From Sinomonas atrocyanea (GTDB lineage: Bacteria; Actinomycetota; Actinomycetes; Actinomycetales; Micrococcaceae): a stretch of DNA of 64,000 nucleotides. The position numbers and the translations under genes were made by a program. Location: assembly GCF_030812675.1 (NCBI RefSeq), contig NZ_JAUSTE010000002.1, positions 1 through 64,000 of the forward strand, written 5' to 3'. The notes under the pieces were generated by a model. That model did not search any database. It saw only the letters and a program-made list of their open reading frames with translations, and was not told the origin of the DNA. The number at the start of each line of letters is the position of its first letter. The stretch's first letter is position 1. Positions 53,102 through 61,243 of this stretch are shown piece by piece.

Positions 53102-54799
53102 TCACGACCGGACGCCCACCGCGTCCTCGACCGCGGACCGGATCCGCGCGTGGAGTCCGCGGAGCCCGGCCCGGTCGAGGCGCGCCTCGATGATCTCGCG
53201 TCCCGCCCGCCGGGGGGCCGAGAGCGCGGCGGCCGCCTCCGCGGTCGTGCGCACGAGGGTGTGCCGGACTCCGTACGCGGCCGCGAGCGCGCGGAGGTCG
53301 GCGCGGTGCGGCGTGCCGAAGAGCCGCTCGACCGCGGCCGCGGCGCCGGGGCGGCCCTCGGGGTCGCCGCCCACGCGGCCGTGCTCGAGGACGCCGAAGA
53401 TGGCGCCGCCGGCGTCGTTGAGCACGACGGCGCGCAGGTCCGGTTCCGCTTCCCCCTCGCCGATGAGCAGGCCGCCCGCGTCGTGCAGGAGCGTGAGGTC
53501 ACCCAGGAAGAGCGTGGTCTCGGCGCGGCGGCCGAGCCACAGGCCCGTGGCGGTGGAGACGGCCCCGTCGATCCCCGCCAGGCCCCGGTTGGCGAACACG
53601 CGGGCCAACGGCTGGGTGGGCGGCGTCGCGGCGAGGTCCACGTCGCGGATCCCGTTGGAGGACCCGAGCATCAGCTGGCCGCGCGACGTCTCCCACACGA
53701 GCTGGGCGAGGCGGGGCCCGGTGAGCACGGCGCCGGGCCCGGCGATGATCCTGTCCACGGCCTCCTGCGCCGCGGCGCCCGCGAGCAGCCACGCGTCCAG
53801 CCAGCCCTCGGCGCCGCGGCCGGCGAACCCTGAGAGCACGTCGAGGTCGTCGATGAGCCGCTCCCGGCGCCGGCCCTCGCGGAACCAGGCGGCGGGGCGG
53901 GCGTGGTACAGGGCGGTCTGGACGCCCTCGCGGGCGAGGAGCTGGGTGACCGGCCGCGACAGCGTGGGCCGCCCGAACAGGACCACGCGCTCGATGAGCT
54001 CGCCGGGGTGGCCGTCGAGCAGGAGCCGGTACGGCCCCACGGCATGGCCGCCGAAGCGGGCGTTGGACGTGGGCTCGGCGAGCAGCGGCAGGCCGTGCGC
54101 TGCCGCGAAGGCCTCGGCGAGGGGACCGGCGCCGTGCCCGGCGAGGACCACGGTGCGCCGCGGCGGGAGGCCTCCGAGGGCCGCGACCGGCGGCCGGCGG
54201 TACGCGTAGGGCTGCACGGGCGGGGCCTCCCACCCGCCGGGCGGCGGCTCCCAGCCCTCCTCCGGCACGAGCGGCTCGCGGAAGCACAGGTTCAGCTGCA
54301 CCGGGCCCGCGGGGACTCCCTCGAGCGCGCCGATCGCCGCGGAGAGCGCCGTCCGCACCGGGGACGACGGCGCGGCCCCCGCCTCCACGGTGGCGGCGAA
54401 GCGCACGTGCTCGCCGAACAGGTCGAACTGCTCCGTGGTCTGGTTCGCGCCGGTGCCGTGCAGCTCCTCGGGCCGGTCCGCCGAGAGCACGATCAGCGGG
54501 ACCTCGGCGTGGTTCGCCTCCATGACGGCCGGCACGAGGTTGCCGACGGCCGAGCCGCTCGTGGTGACGACCGCCGTCGGCCGCCCCGAGGAGAGGGCGG
54601 CGCCGAGCGCCGTGAAGCCGCCGTCCCGCTCATCGATCCGGACCGCCAGCTCGAGGTGTCCCCGCCCCTCGGCCTCGGCGAGCGCGTACGCGAGCGGCGC
54701 GCTGCGGGAGCCGGGGCAGACGACGACACAGCGGACGCCGCCCGCGAGCAGTGCCGAGACTGCCTCGCGGGCGGCGTCGAGGGAACTGAGGGGACTCAC
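53102..54799 (-). CDS. menD: SEPHCHC synthase (2-oxoglutarate-isochorismate thiamin enzyme)
   Basis: 565 residues, thiamin-diphosphate enzyme. VVCPGSRSAPLAYALAE and DERDGGFTALGAALSSGRP are diagnostic MenD motifs (the latter includes the catalytic Glu), followed by VVTTSGSAVGNLVPAVMEA and SADRPEELHGTGANQT. The ThDP-binding segment is FLGDLTLLHDAGGLL. It adds succinyl semialdehyde from 2-oxoglutarate to isochorismate, the step after MenF. It stands apart from menF by the ABC operon. ATG at 54799. Confidence 0.95.
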   Translation of the reverse strand: MSPLSSLDAAREAVSALLAGGVRCVVVCPGSRSAPLAYALAEAEGRGHLELAVRIDERDGGFTALGAALSSGRPTAVVTTSGSAVGNLVPAVMEANHAEVPLIVLSADRPEELHGTGANQTTEQFDLFGEHVRFAATVEAGAAPSSPVRTALSAAIGALEGVPAGPVQLNLCFREPLVPEEGWEPPPGGWEAPPVQPYAYRRPPVAALGGLPPRRTVVLAGHGAGPLAEAFAAAHGLPLLAEPTSNARFGGHAVGPYRLLLDGHPGELIERVVLFGRPTLSRPVTQLLAREGVQTALYHARPAAWFREGRRRERLIDDLDVLSGFAGRGAEGWLDAWLLAGAAAQEAVDRIIAGPGAVLTGPRLAQLVWETSRGQLMLGSSNGIRDVDLAATPPTQPLARVFANRGLAGIDGAVSTATGLWLGRRAETTLFLGDLTLLHDAGGLLIGEGEAEPDLRAVVLNDAGGAIFGVLEHGRVGGDPEGRPGAAAAVERLFGTPHRADLRALAAAYGVRHTLVRTTAEAAAALSAPRRAGREIIEARLDRAGLRGLHARIRSAVEDAVGVRS

Positions 54800-54838
54800 A
54801 TTCCCATCGTAGGGTTTCGGCCGCGCTGGGCCACCGGG

Positions 54839-56917
54839 CTACTTGGCGTGGACCGCCGGGAGGACCTGGACCACCGACGGGCGGGGCGCGCGGGCCTGGC
54901 CGCGGGCGGTGCCGCGGGCGGCGTAGTCCGGGAAGAGGGAGTGCGGGTCCTCGAACGTGCCCTCCTCGCCGGGGTGCTGGACGGAGACGTACACGTGGCG
55001 CTCCTCGTCGTGGACGATCGGGCCGCAGGTCTCCGCGTCCCGCGGCACGGAGAGGAACTGCTCGACCTTGCCGCGCTCCGGGCCCTCGAGGGTCACCCTG
55101 AAGAGCCCGTCGTTGTAGCCGATCGTGCTCGGGGCGCCGTCCGTGGCGACCCAGAGGTGGCCCGAGGAGTCGAAGGCGACGTTGTCGGGGCAGGAGATCG
55201 GCGAGACCTTCTCCTTGGGGTAGCCGGCGAAGTAGGTGCTCTGGTTCGCGGCGGGGTCCCCGCAGACGAGGAGCAGGTTCCAGCCGAACGCGGTGGCGGT
55301 CTGGTCCCCTCCGTCCTCGGTGATCTCGACGATGTGGCCGTCCCGGTTGAGTGCGCGCGGGTTGACCTCGGTGGCGCCCTCCTTGCCGGCCTTGCCGCGG
55401 TCGGTGTTGTTGGTGCAGACCACGTACACCCTGCCCGTGCCGGGGTGGGACTGGACGTCCTCGCAGCGGTCCATCTTGGTGGCGCCGGCCTTGTCCGCGG
55501 CCAGGCGCGTGTGGACCAGCACCTCCTCGACGCCCATGCCCTCGATCGCGCTGCGGCCGTCGACGACGAGCGGGAGCCACTCGCCGCGGCCGTCGAAGGC
55601 GCCGTCGGAGGGGAGCGCGCCTGAGCCGTCGATCTCGGCCGCCGGGGAATCCCCGGTGAACTTCGCCACGTAGAGGTTGCCCTCGCTCAGGAGGGTCTTG
55701 TTGTGGGCGCGGTCCGCGGCCGAGCTGCCGGGCCTGTAGGTGCCCTTCGAGACGAACTTGTAGAGGTAGTCGAAGCGCTCGTCGTCGCCCGAGTACGCCA
55801 CGGCCCGGCCGTTCGCGGCAAGGTGCACGTTCGCGCCCTCGTGCTTGAAGCGACCGAGGGCCGTGTGCTTCTTCGGCGTCGCGGTAGGGTCCATGGGGTC
55901 GATCTCGACGACCCAGCCGAAGCGGTTCGGCTCGTTCTCGTATCCGGGGGTGCGGGCGTCGAAGCGGGGATCGTCGAGCTCCCAGCCGCGCACCGTCGCC
56001 TTGTCGGAGAGGCCGTAGCGCCTGTCGGCCGCCGAGGTGCCGGGCGTGCGGAAGTATCCGTTGAAGTTCTCCTCGCCCGAGAGGACGGTGCCCCACGGGG
56101 TGGTGCCGCCCGCGCAGTTGCCCAGCGTTCCCCTCACGGTGCGCCCCGCCGGGTCCGCGGCCGTCCGCAGGAGGGCGGAGCCGGCCGCCGGGCCCGTGAG
56201 CTCGTACTCGGTGTCGAGGAGGTAGCGGCGGTTGAGCGGGGCGGCCTGGACGTACGTCCACGCGCTGTTCCTGTCCCGGCGGGTGAGCTCGACGACGGAG
56301 AGGCCGTGCGCTGCACGCGCGACTGCGCGGACGCGGGCGGCGTCCCCGGCGAGCTGGGCGGCGGGGAACATGATGTTCTCGTTCGTGTACTCGTGGTTGG
56401 CCACGAGGACCGCGCGCCGGCCGTTCGGGCCGTCGAGCCGGATGATGTCGGTGTAGTCGTTGTTGTAGCCGAACTGGCGCGCCTGGGCCTCGGCGGTCTG
56501 GTTCTCGAGGTCGAAGGCGGGGGCGTCGGCGAAGAGCGGGTCGCCCCAGCGGATGATTGGCCGCCACGCGTAGCCCTGGGGGACGGTGAACTCGTCCACG
56601 AGCCTGTCCACCGGCCTGATGGGGGTGAAGTCGAGCGGGCTGTTGGTCCCGGGGGCGGCGGGCGCGAGCCGCGTCCCGGCCGCCTCGGCCCGGCCACCGC
56701 CGGTGAAGGCGAGGGTGAGCGCGCCGGCGAGGCCGAGGCCCAGCGCCGAGCGGCGCGAGATGGCGCCGGCGGCGATGTCGCGGAAGTAGCTGTTGTCGGA
56801 GCCGTTGCAGACCTCGTTGAGGCAGGCGTTGTCGCACTTGAGGGCGCAGGTCACGGCGCTGCGCTTGCCGCGGACGTGGGCCAGCATCGGCAGGAGGTTT
56901 CGGCGGGTTTCAGACAC
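54839..56917 (-). CDS. phoX: PhoX-family alkaline phosphatase, Tat-exported
   Basis: 692 residues, GTG start after GAAGGA. A ~50-residue N-terminal extension with CDNACLNEVC leads to a Tat signal SRRSALGLGLAGALTLAF. The PhoX (DUF839) body follows: ANHEYTNENIMFP, GNCAGGTTPWGTVLSGEENFNGYF, GRFKHEGANVHLA and CPDNVAFDSSGHLWVATDG, residues that in PhoX bind Fe3+ and Ca2+. It releases phosphate from organic esters outside the cell under phosphate starvation. A Pho box overlaps its -35 region. The cysteine-bearing N-terminal extension is common in actinobacterial PhoX. Confidence 0.92.
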   Translation of the reverse strand: MSETRRNLLPMLAHVRGKRSAVTCALKCDNACLNEVCNGSDNSYFRDIAAGAISRRSALGLGLAGALTLAFTGGGRAEAAGTRLAPAAPGTNSPLDFTPIRPVDRLVDEFTVPQGYAWRPIIRWGDPLFADAPAFDLENQTAEAQARQFGYNNDYTDIIRLDGPNGRRAVLVANHEYTNENIMFPAAQLAGDAARVRAVARAAHGLSVVELTRRDRNSAWTYVQAAPLNRRYLLDTEYELTGPAAGSALLRTAADPAGRTVRGTLGNCAGGTTPWGTVLSGEENFNGYFRTPGTSAADRRYGLSDKATVRGWELDDPRFDARTPGYENEPNRFGWVVEIDPMDPTATPKKHTALGRFKHEGANVHLAANGRAVAYSGDDERFDYLYKFVSKGTYRPGSSAADRAHNKTLLSEGNLYVAKFTGDSPAAEIDGSGALPSDGAFDGRGEWLPLVVDGRSAIEGMGVEEVLVHTRLAADKAGATKMDRCEDVQSHPGTGRVYVVCTNNTDRGKAGKEGATEVNPRALNRDGHIVEITEDGGDQTATAFGWNLLLVCGDPAANQSTYFAGYPKEKVSPISCPDNVAFDSSGHLWVATDGAPSTIGYNDGLFRVTLEGPERGKVEQFLSVPRDAETCGPIVHDEERHVYVSVQHPGEEGTFEDPHSLFPDYAARGTARGQARAPRPSVVQVLPAVHAK

Positions 56918-56978
56918 GGGTTCATCCTTCGGGTGCGAGGTTGGTGCACTGCCACCCGATCACTGCCAGGAAAAACTC

Positions 56979-57007
56979 AGCCTATGTTGAGGTTAAATCA
57001 AGGTTAA
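56979..57007 (-). promoter_or_regulatory. phoX promoter with Pho box
   Basis: On the minus strand, TTAACCTTGAT (57007-56997) and TTAACCTCAAC (56996-56986) are adjacent 11-bp direct repeats, the architecture of actinobacterial PhoP boxes. The first repeat supplies a -35 (TTAACC) and TAGGCT (56984-56979) the -10 with 17-nt spacing. This predicts phosphate-starvation control of phoX. Confidence 0.7.
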
Positions 57008-57040
57008 TGCGCATCCCGGTCCTCGCGGGCCGGCCCGGCG

Positions 57041-58063
57041 CTAGTGCCGGGCCGCCAGGAGTGCGTGGCACCGCCGCAGCCGGCCGAGCCACCACTGCCG
57101 GCGCTCCTCGGGCGCGGCGTACCGCGCGAGCAGCTCGGGGTCCGGTTCCGCGCGCTGGGCGAGGCGGTCCGCCGGCAGGAAGCCGCCGTCCGGCACCAGG
57201 GCCGGGGACACGACGTCGTGCGCCAGCAGCGCCCCGGTGCCGAGCCCGCACGCGTGTGGCAAAGACGGCAGCGCGGCGGCGAGGGCCACCCCGGCCGCGA
57301 GTCCCACGGAGGTGTCCAGGGCCGAGCTGACCACCGCGGGCAGGCCGGCCTCCCGCACGATCTCGAGGGCCCGGCGCACGCCCCCGAGCGGTGCGGCCTT
57401 GACGATGATGAGGTCGGCGGCGCGGGCGCGGGCCACGCGCAGGGGGTCCTCGGCCTTGCGGACGGCCTCGTCGGCGGCGATGGGCACGGGCGTCCCGCGC
57501 GCCTCGAGGAGGGCCCGCACCTCGGCGAGGCCGTTGATCCCGGGGACCGGCTGCTCGGCATACTCGAGGCTGAACTCGCCGAGCCGCACGAGCGCCTCGA
57601 CGGCCTCCGGCACGGTCCAGCCGGCGTTCGCGTCCACGCGCAGGTCCGCCTCGGGCAGGGCGTCGCGCACCGCGGCGACCCGGGCGATGTCGTCGGCGAG
57701 CGCCTGCCCGCGCTCGGCGACCTTGACCTTGACCGCCTGCACCGGCCCGAACGCCGCGAGCACGTCCCGCACCTGGCCGGCGGGCACCGCGGGCACCGTC
57801 GCGTTGACCGGAACCCGCCCGCGCACGGGCTCGGGGAAGCCCTCCCACGCCGCCTCGATGCCGGAGGCGAGCCAGCGCGAGGCCTCGGCGTCCTCGTACT
57901 CGAGGAACGGGGAGAACTCGCCCCAGCCGGCGGGCCCGCGGACCAGCAGCGCCTCCCGCTCGGTCACGCCGCGGAACTTCACCCGCATCGGCAGGCGCAC
58001 GACGGCGGCACCCGCCTCGAGCTCGGCGAGGTCCGGCAGGGCGGGGCGCGGGGCAGTGATCAC
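57041..58063 (-). CDS. menC: o-Succinylbenzoate synthase
   Basis: 340 residues, enolase superfamily. AVKVKVAERGQ holds the KxK acid/base lysine, LRVDANAGWTVPEAVEAL the first metal Asp, EYAEQPV the Glu, and IAADEAVRK the third metal-binding acid; DLIIVKAAPLGGV provides the opposite lysine. It dehydrates SHCHC to o-succinylbenzoate in menaquinone synthesis. GTG at 58063 overlaps the M50-like gene stop by 4 nt. It ends ~35 nt from the phoX promoter region. Confidence 0.93.
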   Translation of the reverse strand: MITAPRPALPDLAELEAGAAVVRLPMRVKFRGVTEREALLVRGPAGWGEFSPFLEYEDAEASRWLASGIEAAWEGFPEPVRGRVPVNATVPAVPAGQVRDVLAAFGPVQAVKVKVAERGQALADDIARVAAVRDALPEADLRVDANAGWTVPEAVEALVRLGEFSLEYAEQPVPGINGLAEVRALLEARGTPVPIAADEAVRKAEDPLRVARARAADLIIVKAAPLGGVRRALEIVREAGLPAVVSSALDTSVGLAAGVALAAALPSLPHACGLGTGALLAHDVVSPALVPDGGFLPADRLAQRAEPDPELLARYAAPEERRQWWLGRLRRCHALLAARH

Positions 58064-58803
58064 GTGCCCACTGTACGCACGGCGCCGTCGAGCAGGACCC
58101 ACGAGACGGCCCCGGCGAGCACGATCACCGCGGCGAAGGAGGCGAGCCACACGGCCGAGGGCACGCCGGTCCTGCGGGAGAGGATGTACGCGTCCGAGCT
58201 CGCCAGCTCGCGGCGCCGGCGGGTGTGGACGGTCACCACGTTCCACCAGTCGCGGGCGGCGCCGAGCACGAGGGCCAGGCCCACGGCGAGGGTGATGTGG
58301 ACCTGGGTGTCAGGGGGCACGGCCACGACGATCGCCGCGACGGCGAAGATCGCCCCGACGAGGATCAGCACGCCCTGGAGGTTGCGGATGAACAGGAACA
58401 CGAGCGCGAGCAGCACCACGGCCACCGACAGCGCTGCGCGGCCGAACCCGGCGGCCGACGCCCACACGAGCACCGCGCCCACCACGGCCGGGGACGGGTA
58501 GCCCCAGAACCCGAACCACACGGCCCTCCCCCGGCCCACTCCGTGGGTGGTCCCGCCCTGGTCCATGCGCAGGGTGATGCCGGTGACGCGCATCCCGGTG
58601 GCGAGGCCCGCGAACGCGTGTCCGAGCTCGTGCACGATCGTGACGAAGCGGCCGAAGAACCGCCACAGGAACGGCACCACGCACAGGGCCGCCGCGGCGG
58701 CGAGCACCATGGCCAGCTCCGAGGCCGGGACCGCGAGGGGCTGGGTGCGGGCGAAGCCGCCCACGAAGCCGTCGACGAACGCCTGCCACCAGTCCTTGAT
58801 CAC
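58060..58803 (-). CDS. M50-family membrane metallopeptidase-like protein
   Basis: 247 residues. FGRFVTIVHELGHAFAGLATGMRVTGI contains HELGH within a hydrophobic segment, the M50/site-2-protease-like zinc motif. Several helices follow: SPAVVGAVLVWASAAGF, ALSVAVVLLALVFLFI, GVLILVGAIFAVAAIVVAV and a C-terminal AVWLASFAAVIVLAGAV. It matches the 'M50B-like' actinobacterial family; proteolysis has not been shown for many members. It is translationally coupled to menC (4-nt overlap). GTG at 58803 has GGGAGA close upstream, so the start is moderately certain. Confidence 0.8.
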   Translation of the reverse strand: MIKDWWQAFVDGFVGGFARTQPLAVPASELAMVLAAAAALCVVPFLWRFFGRFVTIVHELGHAFAGLATGMRVTGITLRMDQGGTTHGVGRGRAVWFGFWGYPSPAVVGAVLVWASAAGFGRAALSVAVVLLALVFLFIRNLQGVLILVGAIFAVAAIVVAVPPDTQVHITLAVGLALVLGAARDWWNVVTVHTRRRRELASSDAYILSRRTGVPSAVWLASFAAVIVLAGAVSWVLLDGAVRTVGT

Positions 58804-58856
58804 GTCTCCCGAGGGTAGCCGAGCCCGCTGGGAGCGCGCCGGGGCGCGGGCGCCGG

Positions 58857-58949
58857 GCGATTCTGCTCTCGGTTGCCGGGGCCCCCGGGCGACACGCGCA
58901 CGCCACGCCGCCGGGCGCCCGGAGGGCCTGCGGGCGTGAGCAGAATCGC
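58857..58949. repeat. 12-bp inverted repeat enclosing a GC-rich core
   Basis: GCGATTCTGCTC (58857-58868) and GAGCAGAATCGC (58938-58949) are exact complements with a 69-nt GC-rich interior. It lies between the divergent M50-like gene and the PAP2 gene. It could be a structured leader, a small RNA or a palindromic element; nothing decides between these. Confidence 0.5.
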
Positions 58950-59024
58950 ACACTGCAGCGGCGCCGCCAGGACCCCTCGAGTGGTTTTGGCCCGCGCACA
59001 GCCGGGTATGGGACGCTGGGTGTC

Positions 59025-59990
59025 ATGCCCGCCCCGATCCGAGCCCCCGAGATGACGCAGGCAGCGCGCCCCGACGCCCCTGGACAGGAGCCCGGCCTCG
59101 CCCACCGCGGCCTGCGGTTCGCGCCCTTCCTCCTGGGCTCGCTCGCCGCGGTCGCTGCCCTGCTGGGCACCTACCTGTTCTTCGTGCGGACCACCACGGG
59201 CCAGTACATCGACGAGTCGGCGCTCGTGGAGTCCACCGAGCTGTACGGGCCTGCCAGCAAGGCGTCGCTGCGCTTCCTGGACTGCCTCCCGGCGATCTCG
59301 GTGCTCCTGGCGGTGGCCGGGCTGGGGTACGCCACGCTCGTACGACGCCGGTGGGCCGCCTCGCTCGTGGCCCTCGCCGCGGCGGGGGGAGCCAACCTGG
59401 CGACCCAGCTCCTCAAGAACGAGGTGTTCACGCGCCCGTACCGCGGGATCGAGACGTTCGCCGGGAACTCCCTGCCCTCGGGCCACACGACCGCCGCCGC
59501 CTCAGCGGCGGCCGCCGTGTTCCTCGTGGCCTCGCCGCGCTGGCGCCCGCTCGTCGCCTTCGCGGGAGGGACGTACGCCGTCGGCACGGGGGTCGCGACG
59601 CTCGTGAACCAGTGGCACCGGCCGGCGGACGTCGTCGCGGCGTTCCTCGTGGTGGCAGCCGTGATGTCCCCGGCGGCCTGGCTCGTGCTGCGCCGCGGCG
59701 GCAGCTGGAACACCTGCGAGGGGTTCGGCAGCCACCCCGCGTCGTGGCGGCTCTGGGTGGCGCTGCCCACGCTGATCGGCCTCGGCGCCGCGGCGGTGGC
59801 CGTGGTGGAGCTCGTGCGGATCGCCCCGGGGCTCGGGCGCGAGGCCAGCACCACCAACTACTTCTGGGCGGGCTGCGCCCTCATCGTCATCAGCGGCTAC
59901 CTCGTGGCGAGCGCCGCGTCGTGGCTGCTCGCGACCTCCTCACGCGGCCGCGGACCCGGCGGCCGCGGTCCGGAGCCTAGCCGCACCTAG
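59025..59990 (+). CDS. PAP2-family membrane phosphatase
   Basis: 321 residues with about six helices. KNEVFTRPYRG is the KxxxxxxRP motif, SLPSGHTTAAAS the PSGH motif with the catalytic His region, and VNQWHRPADVVAAF the SRxxxxxHxxxD-like motif. Such enzymes dephosphorylate lipid phosphates (undecaprenyl diphosphate or phosphatidic acid) at the outer face of the membrane. The third motif has Asn-Gln in place of Ser-Arg preceding His, but the His-Asp spacing is kept. It ends in a CTAG shared with the convergent MFS gene. Confidence 0.85.
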   Translation: MPAPIRAPEMTQAARPDAPGQEPGLAHRGLRFAPFLLGSLAAVAALLGTYLFFVRTTTGQYIDESALVESTELYGPASKASLRFLDCLPAISVLLAVAGLGYATLVRRRWAASLVALAAAGGANLATQLLKNEVFTRPYRGIETFAGNSLPSGHTTAAASAAAAVFLVASPRWRPLVAFAGGTYAVGTGVATLVNQWHRPADVVAAFLVVAAVMSPAAWLVLRRGGSWNTCEGFGSHPASWRLWVALPTLIGLGAAAVAVVELVRIAPGLGREASTTNYFWAGCALIVISGYLVASAASWLLATSSRGRGPGGRGPEPSRT

Positions 59991-61180
59991 GCGGTGCTGC
60001 GCTGGGCTCGGGGGACGCTCCAGGCGAGGACCCCGGCCGCTGCGAGGCCGAGCGCCCCTGCGGCGGCCACGCCGATCCCCAGGCTCGCCGCGGCCGTCAC
60101 TGCGGAGAGGATCACCGGGCCCAGGGTGCTGCCCGAGTCCGCCATGAGGCGCCACAGTCCGAGGAACTGGGCCCGGCCGTGCGCGGGCGAGAAGTCCGCC
60201 CCGAGGGTCATGATCATGCCCGAGCCGATCCCGTTGCCGAGGCCCAGGAGGCAGGAGACCGCCAGGAAGGGCCAGAACGAGGTGCTGAGGGGCATCGCGA
60301 CGAGCGCGGCGCCCATGATGAGCATGGACGGCAGCGCGACGGCGAGCCGTCCGCGCAGGTCCATGAGCCGGCCGCCCGGGTAGAACAGGAGCAGGTCCAC
60401 CCCGCCGGCGATGCCGTAGACGAGCGAGGCCGTCGGTGCGTCCATGCCCAGGTGCTCGGCCCACAGCGGGATCACGGCCTGGCGCGACTGCCGGACGGCG
60501 GAGACGAACAGGACGCCCAGTCCCACCGTGGCCAGGACCTTCCAGTGGGCCGCGGCCACGCGCCCGAGGCGGGGCTGCACGGCCCGGCCCGGCCCGGCGG
60601 CGTCGTCCTCGAGGTCCGGCATGAACCAGGCCACGGTCGCCGCCCCCGCGTACACGGCCGCTCCCACCCAGTACGCCCCGCGCAGTCCCCACACCTGCAT
60701 GGCCGCCGCGCCGAGGAAGGGCCCGAGGAAGAGGCCCACGCGCAGGGTGCCGCCGAGGGTCGAGAGGGCGCGGGCCCGGAAGCCGGGCGGCACAGCCTCC
60801 GTGAGGTACTTCTGCCGCGCGAGGTTGGTCACGCTCGAGGCCATGCCGAGCGCGACGAGGGCGGGCATGAACTGCCACAGCTCGCGCGAGAGCGCGGCGA
60901 CGACGAGGGCGACCGCCCCGGTGGCCTGGGCGCCGATGATGGCCCAGCGTTCGCCGAAGCGGATCGTCAGGAGGGACGCGGGGAGGTTGAAGACCAGCGA
61001 GCCGAGGCCGATCAGCGTGACGGTGAGCGCGGCGACGGCCACGGATCCGCCGAGGTCCCGGGCCGAGAGCGCCACGACCGGGAGCACCGCCCCCTCGCCG
61101 AGCGAGAAGAGCACCGAGGGGCCGAACGCCGGGACGGCTATGGACAGCAGGGAGAACTGATCGTTGCCTTCTCGAACCAC
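59987..61180 (-). CDS. MFS transporter
   Basis: 397 residues, 12 predicted helices. The loop motif reads FGERWAIIGAQATG, and GLGNGIGSGMIMTLGADFSPAHGRAQFLGLWRLMAD resembles YfcJ/drug-exporter-like actinobacterial MFS proteins. GTG start; TAGAGT (61187-61192, minus) ends 6 nt before it, so a leaderless transcript is likely. Its stop overlaps that of PAP2 (CTAG). Substrate unknown. Confidence 0.82.
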   Translation of the reverse strand: MVREGNDQFSLLSIAVPAFGPSVLFSLGEGAVLPVVALSARDLGGSVAVAALTVTLIGLGSLVFNLPASLLTIRFGERWAIIGAQATGAVALVVAALSRELWQFMPALVALGMASSVTNLARQKYLTEAVPPGFRARALSTLGGTLRVGLFLGPFLGAAAMQVWGLRGAYWVGAAVYAGAATVAWFMPDLEDDAAGPGRAVQPRLGRVAAAHWKVLATVGLGVLFVSAVRQSRQAVIPLWAEHLGMDAPTASLVYGIAGGVDLLLFYPGGRLMDLRGRLAVALPSMLIMGAALVAMPLSTSFWPFLAVSCLLGLGNGIGSGMIMTLGADFSPAHGRAQFLGLWRLMADSGSTLGPVILSAVTAAASLGIGVAAAGALGLAAAGVLAWSVPRAQRSTA

Positions 61181-61243
61181 TCCCCCACTCTAGGTCCCCC
61201 CGGAGCGCTTCCGGCGGTGTCCGGGGGTGTGGGGCGGCGGGGG

